This document shows, in pieces, positions 33,232 through 41,311 of a stretch of DNA of 64,000 nucleotides. How positions within the stretch are numbered: position 1 is the stretch's first letter; each line of letters opens with the position of its first letter. A model generated the notes under the pieces. The model searched no databases. It was given only the letters and a program-made list of their open reading frames with translations, and had not been told where the DNA came from. The stretch is from Planctomycetota bacterium (GTDB lineage Bacteria; Planctomycetota; Planctomycetia; Gemmatales; Gemmataceae): the NCBI GenBank assembly GCA_016195405.1, contig JACPZP010000204.1, forward strand, positions 1-64,000. The letters run 5' to 3'. Made by a program: the position numbers and the translations under genes.

Positions 33232-34539
33232 ATGCCGGAAATGACCCTGACGGAAAAGATCCTCGCCCGCCACGCCGGCCAGCCTTTCGTGCAGCCGGGC
33301 GACAACGTCTGGGTCGACACCGACATCCTGATGACCCACGACGTCTGCGGGCCGCCCACGATCGGCATCTTCAAGCAGCAATTCGGCTCGGGCGCCAAAG
33401 TCTGGGATCCTGACAAAGTGGTGATCATCCCTGACCATTACATCTTCACGGCCGACGCGATGGCCAATCGCAACGTGGAAACGATTCGCCGATTCGCGGC
33501 CGAGCAGGGCCTCAAGCACTTTTACGACGTCGGCACCACGCAATACAAAGGCGTCTGTCACATCGCCTTGCCCGAGGAGGGGCACACCAGGCCCGGTGAA
33601 GTCCTCTTCGGCACCGACAGCCACACCTGCACGGCCGGGGCGTTCGGCGAATTCGCCACCGGCATCGGCAACACCGACGCCGCTTTCATCCTCGGCACCG
33701 GCAAGTCCTGGCTCAAAACGCCCGCCTCCATGCGGTTCATTTTTCACGGCAAACTGCCACCGTACTTAATGGCGAAGGATTTGATCCTCTCGGTCATCGG
33801 CGACATCGGCTGCGACGGCGCCACCTACCGCGCCATGGAATTCGACGGCGACGGCGTCTACGCGCTTGGCATCGAGGAGCGGATGACCCTCTGCAACATG
33901 GTCATCGAAGCCGGCGGCAAAAACGGCGTCATCGCTCCGGACCGTGTGACCCTCGATTATGTGAATGCCCGGAACAAGAGCGCGAAGCCGTATACGGTAA
34001 TGCGGAGCGACCCGGGCGCCAAATACTGCTTTGAAAAGGTCTACGACGTGACGAAACTCGAGCCGATCATCGCCAAGCCGCACAGCCCCGACAACCGCGC
34101 CACCGTTTCCCAGGTGAAAGGTGAGAGGCTCGACCGCGCCTACATCGGCTCCTGCACCGGCGGCAAGCTGAGCGACTTTCGGGCCGCGGCGCAAATCCTC
34201 AAGGGCCACACCGTCCGCATCGACACTTTCGTAGTCCCCGCGACCAGCGAAATCGCCGCCAGCTTGAAACGCGAGAAGATCGATGGCCAAACGTTAGAGA
34301 ATGTGTTTCTCTCGGCAGGCGCCAAGATCGGCGAACCGTCCTGTGCCGCATGTCTGGGTGGCCCCAGCGACACCTTCGGCCGCTTGAACACACCGATGAG
34401 CTGCATCAGCACGACGAACCGCAACTTCCCCGGCCGCATGGGCCACCGCGAAGCGCGCGTATATCTCGCCAGCCCGCTGACCGTGGCCGCAAGCGCGATT
34501 GCGGGCCGGATCACCGATCCACGAGAACGGCTGCAATAA
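33232..34539 (+). CDS. leuC: 3-isopropylmalate dehydratase large subunit
   Basis: A 435-residue aconitase-superfamily protein. FGTDSHTCTAGAFGEFATGI, YIGSCTGG and PSCAACLGG carry the three cysteines that hold the 4Fe-4S cluster. Its length and motifs place it in the LeuC2/homoaconitase-like group. With LeuD it isomerises 2-isopropylmalate to 3-isopropylmalate in leucine synthesis. ATG MPEMTLTEK has GGAG about 8 nt upstream; the longer frame passes through a palindromic repeat. Normally leuD follows directly; here a transposase gene and repeats intervene. Confidence 0.94.
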   Translation: MPEMTLTEKILARHAGQPFVQPGDNVWVDTDILMTHDVCGPPTIGIFKQQFGSGAKVWDPDKVVIIPDHYIFTADAMANRNVETIRRFAAEQGLKHFYDVGTTQYKGVCHIALPEEGHTRPGEVLFGTDSHTCTAGAFGEFATGIGNTDAAFILGTGKSWLKTPASMRFIFHGKLPPYLMAKDLILSVIGDIGCDGATYRAMEFDGDGVYALGIEERMTLCNMVIEAGGKNGVIAPDRVTLDYVNARNKSAKPYTVMRSDPGAKYCFEKVYDVTKLEPIIAKPHSPDNRATVSQVKGERLDRAYIGSCTGGKLSDFRAAAQILKGHTVRIDTFVVPATSEIAASLKREKIDGQTLENVFLSAGAKIGEPSCAACLGGPSDTFGRLNTPMSCISTTNRNFPGRMGHREARVYLASPLTVAASAIAGRITDPRERLQ

Positions 34540-34628
34540 TTTGCCCGCTCGCAGGTTAGCGCGCCAAGCGAAGCCGCAAACGGCTGGCAACTGAAAAAGT
34601 GCAGTCTCACGCGTCGAATCCTTCCCCC

Positions 34629-34747
34629 AGCCCCGTTCACGGGGCTTTCGCGCAGCGTCTAGGCCCGCCGTTGACGGCGGGTTAGCCAGCGAACAAAATA
34701 CTCGCCAGGCCCGTTCACGGGCCTTCTCGCTGTGATGGCTTGAGCCG
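34629..34747. repeat. REP-like block, left direct repeat flanking RAYT
   Basis: About 119 bp holding three hairpins: CCCCGTTCACGGGG, CCCGCCGTTGACGGCGGG and GGCCCGTTCACGGGCC. The same block, about 90 percent identical by eye, recurs at 35386-35503 in direct orientation on the other side of the transposase gene. Confidence 0.93.
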
Positions 34748-34774
34748 TTTTCCCTCGACCCCGGAGCCCACCCC

Positions 34775-35227
34775 ATGTCGCGCAACTTCTACAGCGAAAT
34801 CAACCTTCACATGATCTGGCACACCAAGGGCAGTCTGCCGCAACTCACTTCCCAGGTTGAGCCCGTCGCTCACCAATACATCCGCGGCAAAATCATCAAC
34901 TGGCCCGGCGCCTACATTCACGAAATCGGCGGCACCGAGAACCACATCCACGTCGCGGTCAGCATTGTGCCGACAATCACGATCAGCGAATTCATCGGCC
35001 AGCTCAAAGGAGCTTCCTCGCACGAGGTCAATCAAAAACTCGGGGTGACGCGTAAGATCCTGGAATGGCAGGCCGGCTACGGCGTGGTCAGTTTCGGCAC
35101 GAAGGACCTGGATTGGGTCGTCGATTACATAAGGCGGCAGAAGGAGCATCACGGTGCCGGACGAATTTTCGAGCGCCTCGAACGCATTGACTCTGAGGCT
35201 GAAGCCGAACCGCGCGAAGGCCCGTGA
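34775..35227 (+). CDS. REP-associated tyrosine transposase (Y1/IS200-like)
   Basis: A 150-residue HUH/Y1 transposase-fold protein: N-terminal strand FYSEINLHMIWHTKG, the metal-binding H-x-H in ENHIHVAV, a helix with ISEFIGQLKGASSHEVN, the likely catalytic tyrosine in WQAGYGVVSFG, and the closing VDYIRRQKEHH. It is single-copy and lies between REP-like hairpin blocks, the typical setting of RAYTs, which cut and join single-stranded REP hairpins. The last residues (EAEPREGP) are encoded by the start of an adjacent REP sequence. Inserted between leuC and leuD in the same orientation, so it may be co-transcribed with them. Confidence 0.9.
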   Translation: MSRNFYSEINLHMIWHTKGSLPQLTSQVEPVAHQYIRGKIINWPGAYIHEIGGTENHIHVAVSIVPTITISEFIGQLKGASSHEVNQKLGVTRKILEWQAGYGVVSFGTKDLDWVVDYIRRQKEHHGAGRIFERLERIDSEAEAEPREGP

Positions 35228-35350
35228 ACGGGCCTCCTGAGGGCGCGCGGGTTTTGTGGTGCGCGGGTTCGAAGGTGCGATGGCCCTGCCTAACCCGCCG
35301 TCAACGGCGGGCCTACACGCTCCGCGAAAGCCTCGTGAACGAGGCTGAGA
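35213..35350. repeat. REP-like block, inverted inner copy
   Basis: GGCCCGTGAACGGGCC, AACCCGCCGTCAACGGCGGG and AGCCTCGTGAACGAGGCT correspond to the flanking block read on the other strand, including the CTACACGCTCCGCGAAAGC spacer. It starts at the 3' end of the transposase gene. Confidence 0.85.
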
Positions 35351-35385
35351 GTTAGGATACTACTTGGCAGCAAGTTTCGTTTAAC

Positions 35386-35503
35386 AGCCCCGTTCACGGG
35401 GCTTTCGCTCAGCGTCTAGGCCCGCCGTTGACGGCGGGTTCGTGAGCCGACAGAATACTGCCAGGCCCGTTCACGGGCCTTCTCGCTGTAATGGCTTGAG
35501 CCG
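35386..35503. repeat. REP-like block, right direct repeat flanking RAYT
   Basis: The direct repeat of 34629-34747, with the same three hairpins and the same ATGGCTTGAGCCG end. It finishes 31 nt before the leuD start. Confidence 0.93.
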
Positions 35504-35534
35504 CTTACCCAGGAACCTCCACCGAATTTCAACC

Positions 35535-36116
35535 ATGCGAACAATCATCACCGGCAAAGCCTTCGTTCTCGGCGACAACGTCGACACCGACCAAATCATC
35601 CCTGCCCATCACTTGACGCTGAACCCGGCCATTCCTGAGGAGTTCCGCGAATTCGGCAAACACGCCCTAAGCAGCGTGCCCGCGGCGCACAAGGGCCTGC
35701 CCAAAGGCCATGTGGCATTCCACGAAGACGACGAGTTCATCTCGGCCTATAAGGTCATCATCGCCGGCAAGAACTTCGGCTGCGGCTCCTCGCGCGAGCA
35801 TGCCCCGATCGCGCTCAACGCCGCCGGCATCGAAGCCGTCGTCGCCGAATTCTACGCCCGCATTTTTTTCCGCAATGCCGTCAACGGCGCCTACCTCGTC
35901 CCCTTCGAATCGACCGATCGCCTCTGCGAGCGCATTTGCACGGGAGACACGGTTGAAATCAACGTGCAAGAAAACGTGCTGATCAACAAGACAACCGGCG
36001 AGACCTGGCGTCTCAAGCCGCTCGGCGAAGTGGCGCCGATCCTCGAGGCGGGCGGGCTGTTTGCGTATGCGCGGCAGGTCGGCATGCTCAAGAACTCGTT
36101 TAGCGGGGAGCCGTAG
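35535..36116 (+). CDS. leuD: 3-isopropylmalate dehydratase small subunit
   Basis: A 193-residue swivel-domain protein: GDNVDTDQIIPAHHL near the N-terminus, the hallmark KNFGCGSSREHAPIAL, then IFFRNAVNGAYLVPFEST and the C-terminal KPLGEVAPILEAGGLFAYAR. It completes the LeuC active site. The tail differs from the usual ...GMLK end: NSFSGEP is added, encoded by TTTAGCGGGGAGCCG, one arm of repeat family E. A second, partial copy of its 3' third follows at 36540-36743. ATG MRTIITGKAF chosen; upstream sequence is REP. Confidence 0.94.
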   Translation: MRTIITGKAFVLGDNVDTDQIIPAHHLTLNPAIPEEFREFGKHALSSVPAAHKGLPKGHVAFHEDDEFISAYKVIIAGKNFGCGSSREHAPIALNAAGIEAVVAEFYARIFFRNAVNGAYLVPFESTDRLCERICTGDTVEINVQENVLINKTTGETWRLKPLGEVAPILEAGGLFAYARQVGMLKNSFSGEP

Positions 36117-36182
36117 GGGACCGACGAATAGCATTTTCTTGATAAGATGGCGGTGGAAGTGCGATCCGAGGAGGAAAAACTC

Positions 36183-36533
36183 ATGCCAGTCGCTGGCGAC
36201 ATACAAGATCTCAACCGTGACCTAGCCGAGCGAATCAACCGCGAGGCCAGAAGCAATCCACAATCGCCGTATGCAAACAAATTCGTTGGCATCGCCAATG
36301 GCCAGGTTGTGGTGGTGGCCGATGATTTGGATGAAATGTCGCGCCAGCTTCGGAAAGCCGAGCCCGATTTGCGAAGGTGTTTCTGGGTAGAAGCAAGTCG
36401 AGACTATGATGAGGTCCACCAAATCTGGGGGTGGGTCTCCGGCGCTTTTGACGGTATCGCCTGCTTCAGCTTTCTCAATCGATTTCATTATGGCAATTTC
36501 GGTAACCCCGGCTCGTTCGGCTTGGAGTGCTAA
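36183..36533 (+). CDS. Small hypothetical protein between leuD and its partial copy
   Basis: A 116-residue protein starting MPVAGDIQDLNRDL, with AGGAGG 10 nt upstream. The first 80 residues look like a compact domain: a helix, then YANKFVGIANGQVVVVADDL, then helix MSRQLRKAEPD and FWVEASRDYDEVHQIWG. The last 35 residues (Phe/Gly-rich, FNRFHYGNFGNPGSFG) look unlike the rest and may be acquired read-through sequence before the leuD fragment. I do not recognise a named family. Its excellent ribosome binding site and its trapped position inside a duplication suggest it arrived with the rearrangement. Confidence 0.6.
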   Translation: MPVAGDIQDLNRDLAERINREARSNPQSPYANKFVGIANGQVVVVADDLDEMSRQLRKAEPDLRRCFWVEASRDYDEVHQIWGWVSGAFDGIACFSFLNRFHYGNFGNPGSFGLEC

Positions 36534-36539
36534 GTCGAC

Positions 36540-36743
36540 TTGGTGCCCTTGGAATCGACCGAGCGCTTATGCGAGCGCATTTGCACGGGAGACATCGTTG
36601 AAATCGACGTGCAAGAAATCGTGCTGGTCAACAAGACGACCGGCGAGACATGGCGTCTCAAGCCGCTCGGCGAAGTGGCGCCGATCCTCGAAGCGGGCGG
36701 GCTGTTTGCGTATGCACGGCAGACGGGGATGCTGAAAGGATAA
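36540..36743 (+). pseudogene. Partial duplicate of the leuD 3' end
   Basis: The frame reads VPLESTERLCERICTGD, then KTTGETWRLKPLGEV and EAGGLFAYARQTGMLKG, matching the last 67 or so residues of LeuD with about nine differences by eye, excluding the divergent extreme ends. The substrate-binding GCGSS region is absent, so it cannot be a working subunit. It lacks the family E tail of the intact copy and ends in the ordinary GMLK-type terminus, so it may preserve the original leuD 3' end. Confidence 0.9.
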
Positions 36744-36819
36744 GGGATGGCTTCATAACTTGCGCCACGCGCCGCTGGCCCGGGAATGAGCTCTCACTAT
36801 TGAGATCGAGACAAATCAC

Positions 36820-37860
36820 ATGAAAATCTTTATCAGCTCTACGTGCTATGACCTGATCGACCTCCGGGCCGAGCTTTACGAAGATCTGCGAGATCTTGGC
36901 GTTGAAGCCATATTTTCGGACCTAAAAGAATCTGGTTTCAGCGTCCCGGACGATGACATGGACTCCATCGAGACCTGTCTGGCCAACCTTCGCGATTGCC
37001 AGAAAGTAATAGTCATCCTGTCGCAAAGATATGGGCGGCCACTTCGCGGCAAATACGGCGAACTGTCCGCGACCCACGTGGAGTACCGCGACGCACTTCA
37101 GCAGAAGATTCCAATAGCCTTCTACGTCCGTGATCGCTTGCTCGGGGAATGGGGCTGCTGGAAAGATCAGGGCCGGCCAGATCAATTTAAGACCTCATGG
37201 ACACAGGAACGCGGAGCGATCCAGCTTTTCAAGTTTATCGATGAGCACATCGCGCTCCATAAGCCTAGCGAGTCGCAACCCTCAAAAAACTGGTATTGGC
37301 CATTCCAGACTTCCGTTGACCTTCGAGCCGATATCCGGCGCTGGCTCGCGCCCGAGGCCTCAAGGGCGATCGCCGAGAAATTAATCCGAATTGGGCAAGT
37401 CCCCATCATATTTGCCGCTGGCCAAGGGCTCGGTCTAGTCAATCGCCAATCCCCGAACCCCTTTTATCGATTCGAATTTGACTTGATCAATGCGGGGCCG
37501 GTTCCAGCGCTCAGCATTACGGCTCAGATCGTGTTCACCCGCAGTAATTCGTTCCAAGGGAACGATTCCAGAATCGCTGCTATCCTCCCAGGAAACGACT
37601 CCGCAACTCGCCAATCGCGTCACATTATGTTTGACATCCCGAAGCAAACGATGGAAACAGTCCTGGCTTTGCCAAGAGACAATCAAGTCGAGCTTCCATG
37701 CCATCTTTTCATCGCGTATGCCACGCCCACTGGCCACACCTTCGAAGATCGGAGCCGGCTTGTGCTTGTCACACGGAATGAAGACATCGAATTCAGCACG
37801 ACTCCTACATATGTCGGAAAATCAATCGCAGGGGAGAAGTCGTTCCTTCTCCAAAATTGA
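36820..37860 (+). CDS. DUF4062 domain protein
   Basis: A 346-residue protein. The N-terminal 100 or so residues (MKIFISSTCYDLIDLRAELY, then CQKVIVILSQRYG and THVEYRDALQQKIP) are a DUF4062 domain, a TIR-like/nucleotide-binding-type fold often found in front of NACHT or other STAND modules. Here no ATPase follows; residues about 200-346 form a strand-rich domain I do not recognise (FEFDLINAGPVPALSITAQI). Less GC-rich and less biased in codon use than its neighbours, it looks horizontally acquired. A role in immunity or signalling is possible only by analogy. ATG 36820; ribosome binding site weak. Confidence 0.75.
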   Translation: MKIFISSTCYDLIDLRAELYEDLRDLGVEAIFSDLKESGFSVPDDDMDSIETCLANLRDCQKVIVILSQRYGRPLRGKYGELSATHVEYRDALQQKIPIAFYVRDRLLGEWGCWKDQGRPDQFKTSWTQERGAIQLFKFIDEHIALHKPSESQPSKNWYWPFQTSVDLRADIRRWLAPEASRAIAEKLIRIGQVPIIFAAGQGLGLVNRQSPNPFYRFEFDLINAGPVPALSITAQIVFTRSNSFQGNDSRIAAILPGNDSATRQSRHIMFDIPKQTMETVLALPRDNQVELPCHLFIAYATPTGHTFEDRSRLVLVTRNEDIEFSTTPTYVGKSIAGEKSFLLQN

Positions 37861-38098
37861 CGAGAAGTTTTCCAACAGCAATGACTGCGCGTTCACGGCG
37901 GGCTTCCTCCGCGCTCAGAGCGGTTCCCTGACCCGTAGCTCTCCGGCCGCAGGTTTCCCGTGCCCCGAACACGGCGCGCCTCTGACCCCGCGTCTGCCCG
38001 ACGGCGGGTCTCCCCTTAATCCCGCAGAAACTAGAAGCTTGGAAAGCTCGATGAGGCCTCCGATTACGGCGATTCCTTTTTCATGCTATTTGTACCAG
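37861..38098. other. Intergenic region without recognised gene
   Basis: About 240 bp with short GC-rich hairpins (for example CCCGTGCCCCGAACACGGCG) between the DUF4062 gene and the 3' fragment of the interrupted DUF1559 gene. I see no gene. Confidence 0.4.
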
Positions 38099-38423
38099 TT
38101 ACCAGTCTGAACCAAGCGGAATCCCGTCGTTGGGATTGATTGCGAGCCGGATGGTCTTTTCACTCGTCACGCGATGGTCGATTGTGCGCACGGATGCATC
38201 ACCCAAGGCAACAGCAAAGATATTGGGCGTCAAAGCGCCGAGTTTGGGAAGCGGACCATTGGGGTTGTACATTAGGTCCGACGGCTTGCTCCATGGCACC
38301 GGCTCGCCCGCCTCGGCGATGAGAATTGTATTCGATGTACCATCCGGGAAGGATTTTGGAATACGAGGATTCGCCCGACTGTCAGGATAAAGGGTGTTTG
38401 GCCCCGTAATCAGCTGCAAGTAG
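38099..38423 (-). pseudogene. 3' part of DUF1559 gene interrupted by IS701 element
   Basis: Reading from the element edge, the frame gives LQLITGPNTLYPD, then FPDGTSNTILIAEAGE and VALGDASVRTIDHRV, the C-terminal half of a DUF1559 protein ending PLGSDW. The missing N-terminal part is at 39909-40736 on the other side of the insertion. Removing the element plus one GTAG copy joins the codons ...HATY and LQLITG in frame. Confidence 0.93.
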
Positions 38424-39908
38424 TTCGACAGCGCACCTTGACCCAAAATCCCTGGTTATTGTAACTTATCCTCTGGAGCAAGGCCGCTCCTGAGGAGGTC
38501 AAGGATGACGACCGATCAAATCCTTTCTCTCGCACCTGCCCTGGCCGAGTTTTTGGCCGAGTTCGCCGACTGTTTCGGACGATCTGAGCCATACGAACAT
38601 CTCCGCCATTATGTGCGCGGGCAACTCAGCAATTTGCAACGCAAGAGCGTCGAGCCGATCGCGTTGTTCAACAACGTCGCGCCGCGTACGCTTCAGGAGT
38701 TTCTCAACACCGATGTCTGGGATCATCCGCGCGCTCGCGATCGCGTCCAGCAGATCGTCGCACGCGATCATGAGGACCCCAAGGCCATCGGCATCATTGA
38801 CGACTCCGGCCATCCCAAATCCGGGAAGAAGACCCCCGGCGTGCAATGGCAGTATTGCGGTCGGCTCGGCAAGACCGCCAACTGTGTCGTCACGGTGCAA
38901 CTCGCCTTCAGCTCCTACGACACGCGTTTCCGAACCATGCTCGACACCGAACTCTTCCTGCCCGAAAGCTGGAGCAACGATCGCGAACGTTGCCGCAACG
39001 CCGGCATTCCCGACAACGTCGTCTATCGGCCTAAGCATCACATCGCCTTGGAACTCCTCGATCGTGGCGAGGCCAACGGCGTCCACCTTGAATGGATCAC
39101 CGCCGACATCTGGTACTCCGAGAAACCCGATTTCCTCACCGGCCTCGAACAACGCCACCGCCGCTACGTCGTGGAAATTCCGCGGAATTTACGCGGCTGG
39201 CTCGACAACCCCGGCGCCGAGCCGCGTTACCCGGCACGCGGCGTCGAGGAGCTTTGCCATCATGCCAAGCAGATGACGCGTCAGCAGTGGACTCCCTTCC
39301 ACATCAAGAACACGGAAAAAGGACCGATGGTCTGGAAGGTCAGGTCGGCGCCTCTTTCCGTGTGTCGCGGCGGTCAAGTCCTCAGCGGCTACCATCTCCT
39401 TTGGGCTTACGATCCGTTGCACCCGGACGAAGAAAAATGGTTCCTCGTCTGGGATCCGCTGGAAGACAAACTCGAAACCTGGCTGCACGTCGCCTTCGCG
39501 CGCTGGCCCGTCGAACGCATTTTGGAGGACAAGAAAAGCGAACTGGGCTTTTCGCATTTCGAAGTCCGCAAGTATCAAGCCGTGATGCGCCACTTGTACA
39601 TCACCATGCTCAGCCACTTGTTCTTGGCCCGCCGGACCGAGCTGCTGCGGGGGGGAAAACCCGGCGATCACGCTGAGCCAGGTCCGCGACGCCGCCAACG
39701 CGTTGGTCAGCACATTCTCGTTTGACGCGGACCACCGCGAGCGTCGCCTGGAGCGTGTCAGCGCGATCTTAGTCCGCACCCAATCCCGCAATCGCCAAGC
39801 CCGCCGCTCTCATTACAAAACCCGCCGCCGCAACCTGCATGCCCTCGGGCTCTTCACGAGTTGCATGCGTTCCTGTATCCCACCCTAGGGTCAAGGTGCG
39901 CTGTCGAA
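38424..39908 (+). mobile_element. IS701-family insertion sequence (1485 bp)
   Basis: Perfect 21-bp terminal inverted repeats (TTCGACAGCGCACCTTGACC C on the left and its complement on the right) enclose one transposase gene. The flanking GTAG at 38420-38423 and 39909-39912 is the 4-bp target duplication, supported by exact restoration of the interrupted reading frame. The element occupies a DUF1559 gene in opposite orientation. Confidence 0.95.
38505..39888 (+). pseudogene. IS701-family DDE transposase with 1-nt frameshift
   Basis: The frame starts at ATG with AGGAGG upstream and encodes a DDE transposase: IGIIDDSGHPKSGKK with the first catalytic Asp near residue 99, YCGRLGKTANCVV, EWITADIWYSEKPDF and a late EDKKSELGFSHFEVRKY region. 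At a run of seven G (39649-39655) the frame diverges: frame 1 ends RRRQRVGQHILV at 39725. The +1 frame gives GENPAITLSQVRDAANALVS and runs to a basic end at 39888, almost touching the right inverted repeat. Reading six G would restore one protein of about 460 residues. It is either a decayed gene, a sequencing error or ribosomal slippage. Confidence 0.88.
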
Positions 39909-40736
39909 GTAGGTAGCGTGTGCTTCCGGCGGATTAGGCATCAACGGAGCAAACACTTTGGGAATTCTCGGCAAGAGCTTGATGTTATGCGGGCTGTCCC
40001 ACGGCTCCTCCAGGCGAAATTCTTTGTAAAGCGCATCCTCCTCAAGGAGCGGCAGAATTGCGACGCGCCAGCTCAATAGCGGCATTGTGCCTACATTTCT
40101 TGGATCTCCCGAAAAACCCGGCGCAGGCATGCGGCTGTGGATGTCGTTGAACAAGTGAAAGCAAATCGCAAGTTGCTTCAGGTTGTTCAGAAGCTGAGTT
40201 CGCCGGGCGGCCTCTTGGACCTTCTCTTGGGCCGCCGCAACCAAGATATTACCCAGGTCCGGCTTGACGTCTGGTGTCGGTTTCGCGCCGGGGACGCTCT
40301 CCTTGGTTGCACCCTGGTGCCCGTGCGGGGACGCCATAAATAAATACATCCCCAGCGCCCCGGCGATCACAAGCAGCGCCCCGACGCCGATCCCACCGAT
40401 GAGGTAGGCCATTTTGCTCCGTTCCTCATCAGGCCGGCGCGCGATGCCTTCTTCCCCGTAGCCCTCCGTGTTCTCGTTGCGGGCTCGGCCACGCGTCGGG
40501 CGCGCATAATCATCATCCCTCGTTTTTGAATCCGAATCCTCATCAGGATTTTGCACTACGCCGTTCGGCCGCTTCGAGGCGGTTTCATTTATTGCTTTCG
40601 GCACATCAATGTTACCGCCGGCGAGGCTGACAATTATACGCGCCTTGCAACTTGGGCACTTGATGCTCTTACCCATTAATTCGTCGCGCACTTTGAGTTT
40701 TGTTGCACACGCTTGACATCTCAAGAGAATCGCCAT
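39909..40736 (-). pseudogene. 5' part of DUF1559 gene: zinc ribbon, membrane helix, DUF1559
   Basis: Starts MAILLRCQACATKLKV, a four-cysteine zinc ribbon (CQAC...CPSC) in the first 30 residues. A polar linker with RPTRGRARN follows, then a membrane helix (MAYLIGGIGVGALLVIAGAL) and a DUF1559 body (RRTQLLNNLKQLAICFHLFN). It ends at the insertion in ...NPPEAHATY. ATG preferred over a TTG four codons upstream. The full gene spans 38099-40736 with the element removed and would encode about 380 residues, an unusual DUF1559 protein with a cytoplasmic zinc ribbon in place of a pilin-type leader. Confidence 0.9.
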
Positions 40737-40834
40737 GATGAACTCCAATGAAGGAGGCCGTTCTTCGTCGAAGCCGAGATGGCCAGTCTAATAGGGAATG
40801 AACCGCAACGCCACACAAATCTTGGCAAGCGTAT

Positions 40835-41044
40835 GTGGCGAGCTGCTTGCGGTTGAGCTTGCGTTTGCCTCTGGGCATTTCGGAAATCCATAGCTGCGGC
40901 ACGGTGCTTGTGGAAGCGATTCGCCGCTTTCTCGAAGCCCGCCAACCCGAATTGATGGAACGCTTCATTCGCGAGGACATCGAATGGGGATGCGCCGCCG
41001 AAGCTGATCCCTCAAGTCTGGTGATTTGCGATGGCGCCCTTTGA
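40835..41044 (+). CDS. Doubtful small ORF, helix-rich
   Basis: A 69-residue ORF ending VEAIRRFLEARQPELMERFI followed by REDIEWGCAAEAD. The helical, charged C-terminal half looks protein-like, but no ribosome binding site and no family is recognised, and the frame overlaps a long open frame on the other strand. It could be a remnant. The rest of the 40737-41107 gap shows nothing else. Confidence 0.25.
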   Translation: MASCLRLSLRLPLGISEIHSCGTVLVEAIRRFLEARQPELMERFIREDIEWGCAAEADPSSLVICDGAL

Positions 41045-41107
41045 TCCATCTGGACGAACTCGGCATCGTCACTTGTCTTCAATGCCCGCTTTGGAAATAA
41101 TGACGCC

Positions 41108-41305
41108 ATGCCTCGTATCTCGCATGCCCTGGAAGCACGCCTAGAGCGCGTTGAGAAAGAGTTGGCCCAACTCAAGGCGTCTCTCGCGTCCCAACCCGCC
41201 AAACGTTGGTACCGCGAGAATGTCGGCTCTTTCAAAGGCGACAAGACCCTAGCGGAAATCGCCCGCCTCGGCCGACTCATCCGGCAAGGAAAGCTCAAGA
41301 GGTAA
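41108..41305 (+). CDS. Putative antitoxin partner of PIN-domain toxin
   Basis: A 65-residue, highly charged protein (MPRISHALEARLERVEKELA, then KGDKTLAEIARLGRLIRQGK). An N-terminal coiled-coil-like helix and a C-terminal toxin-wrapping-like helix fit small antitoxins of VapBC-type pairs. It ends 6 nt before the PIN gene. The identification rests mostly on that spacing and size. Confidence 0.7.
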   Translation: MPRISHALEARLERVEKELAQLKASLASQPAKRWYRENVGSFKGDKTLAEIARLGRLIRQGKLKR

Positions 41306-41311
41306 GCGCTC

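Noticed and set aside
36540-36743. A second functional LeuD
   Set aside because: Only the C-terminal 67 residues remain; the GCGSS substrate-binding loop is missing.
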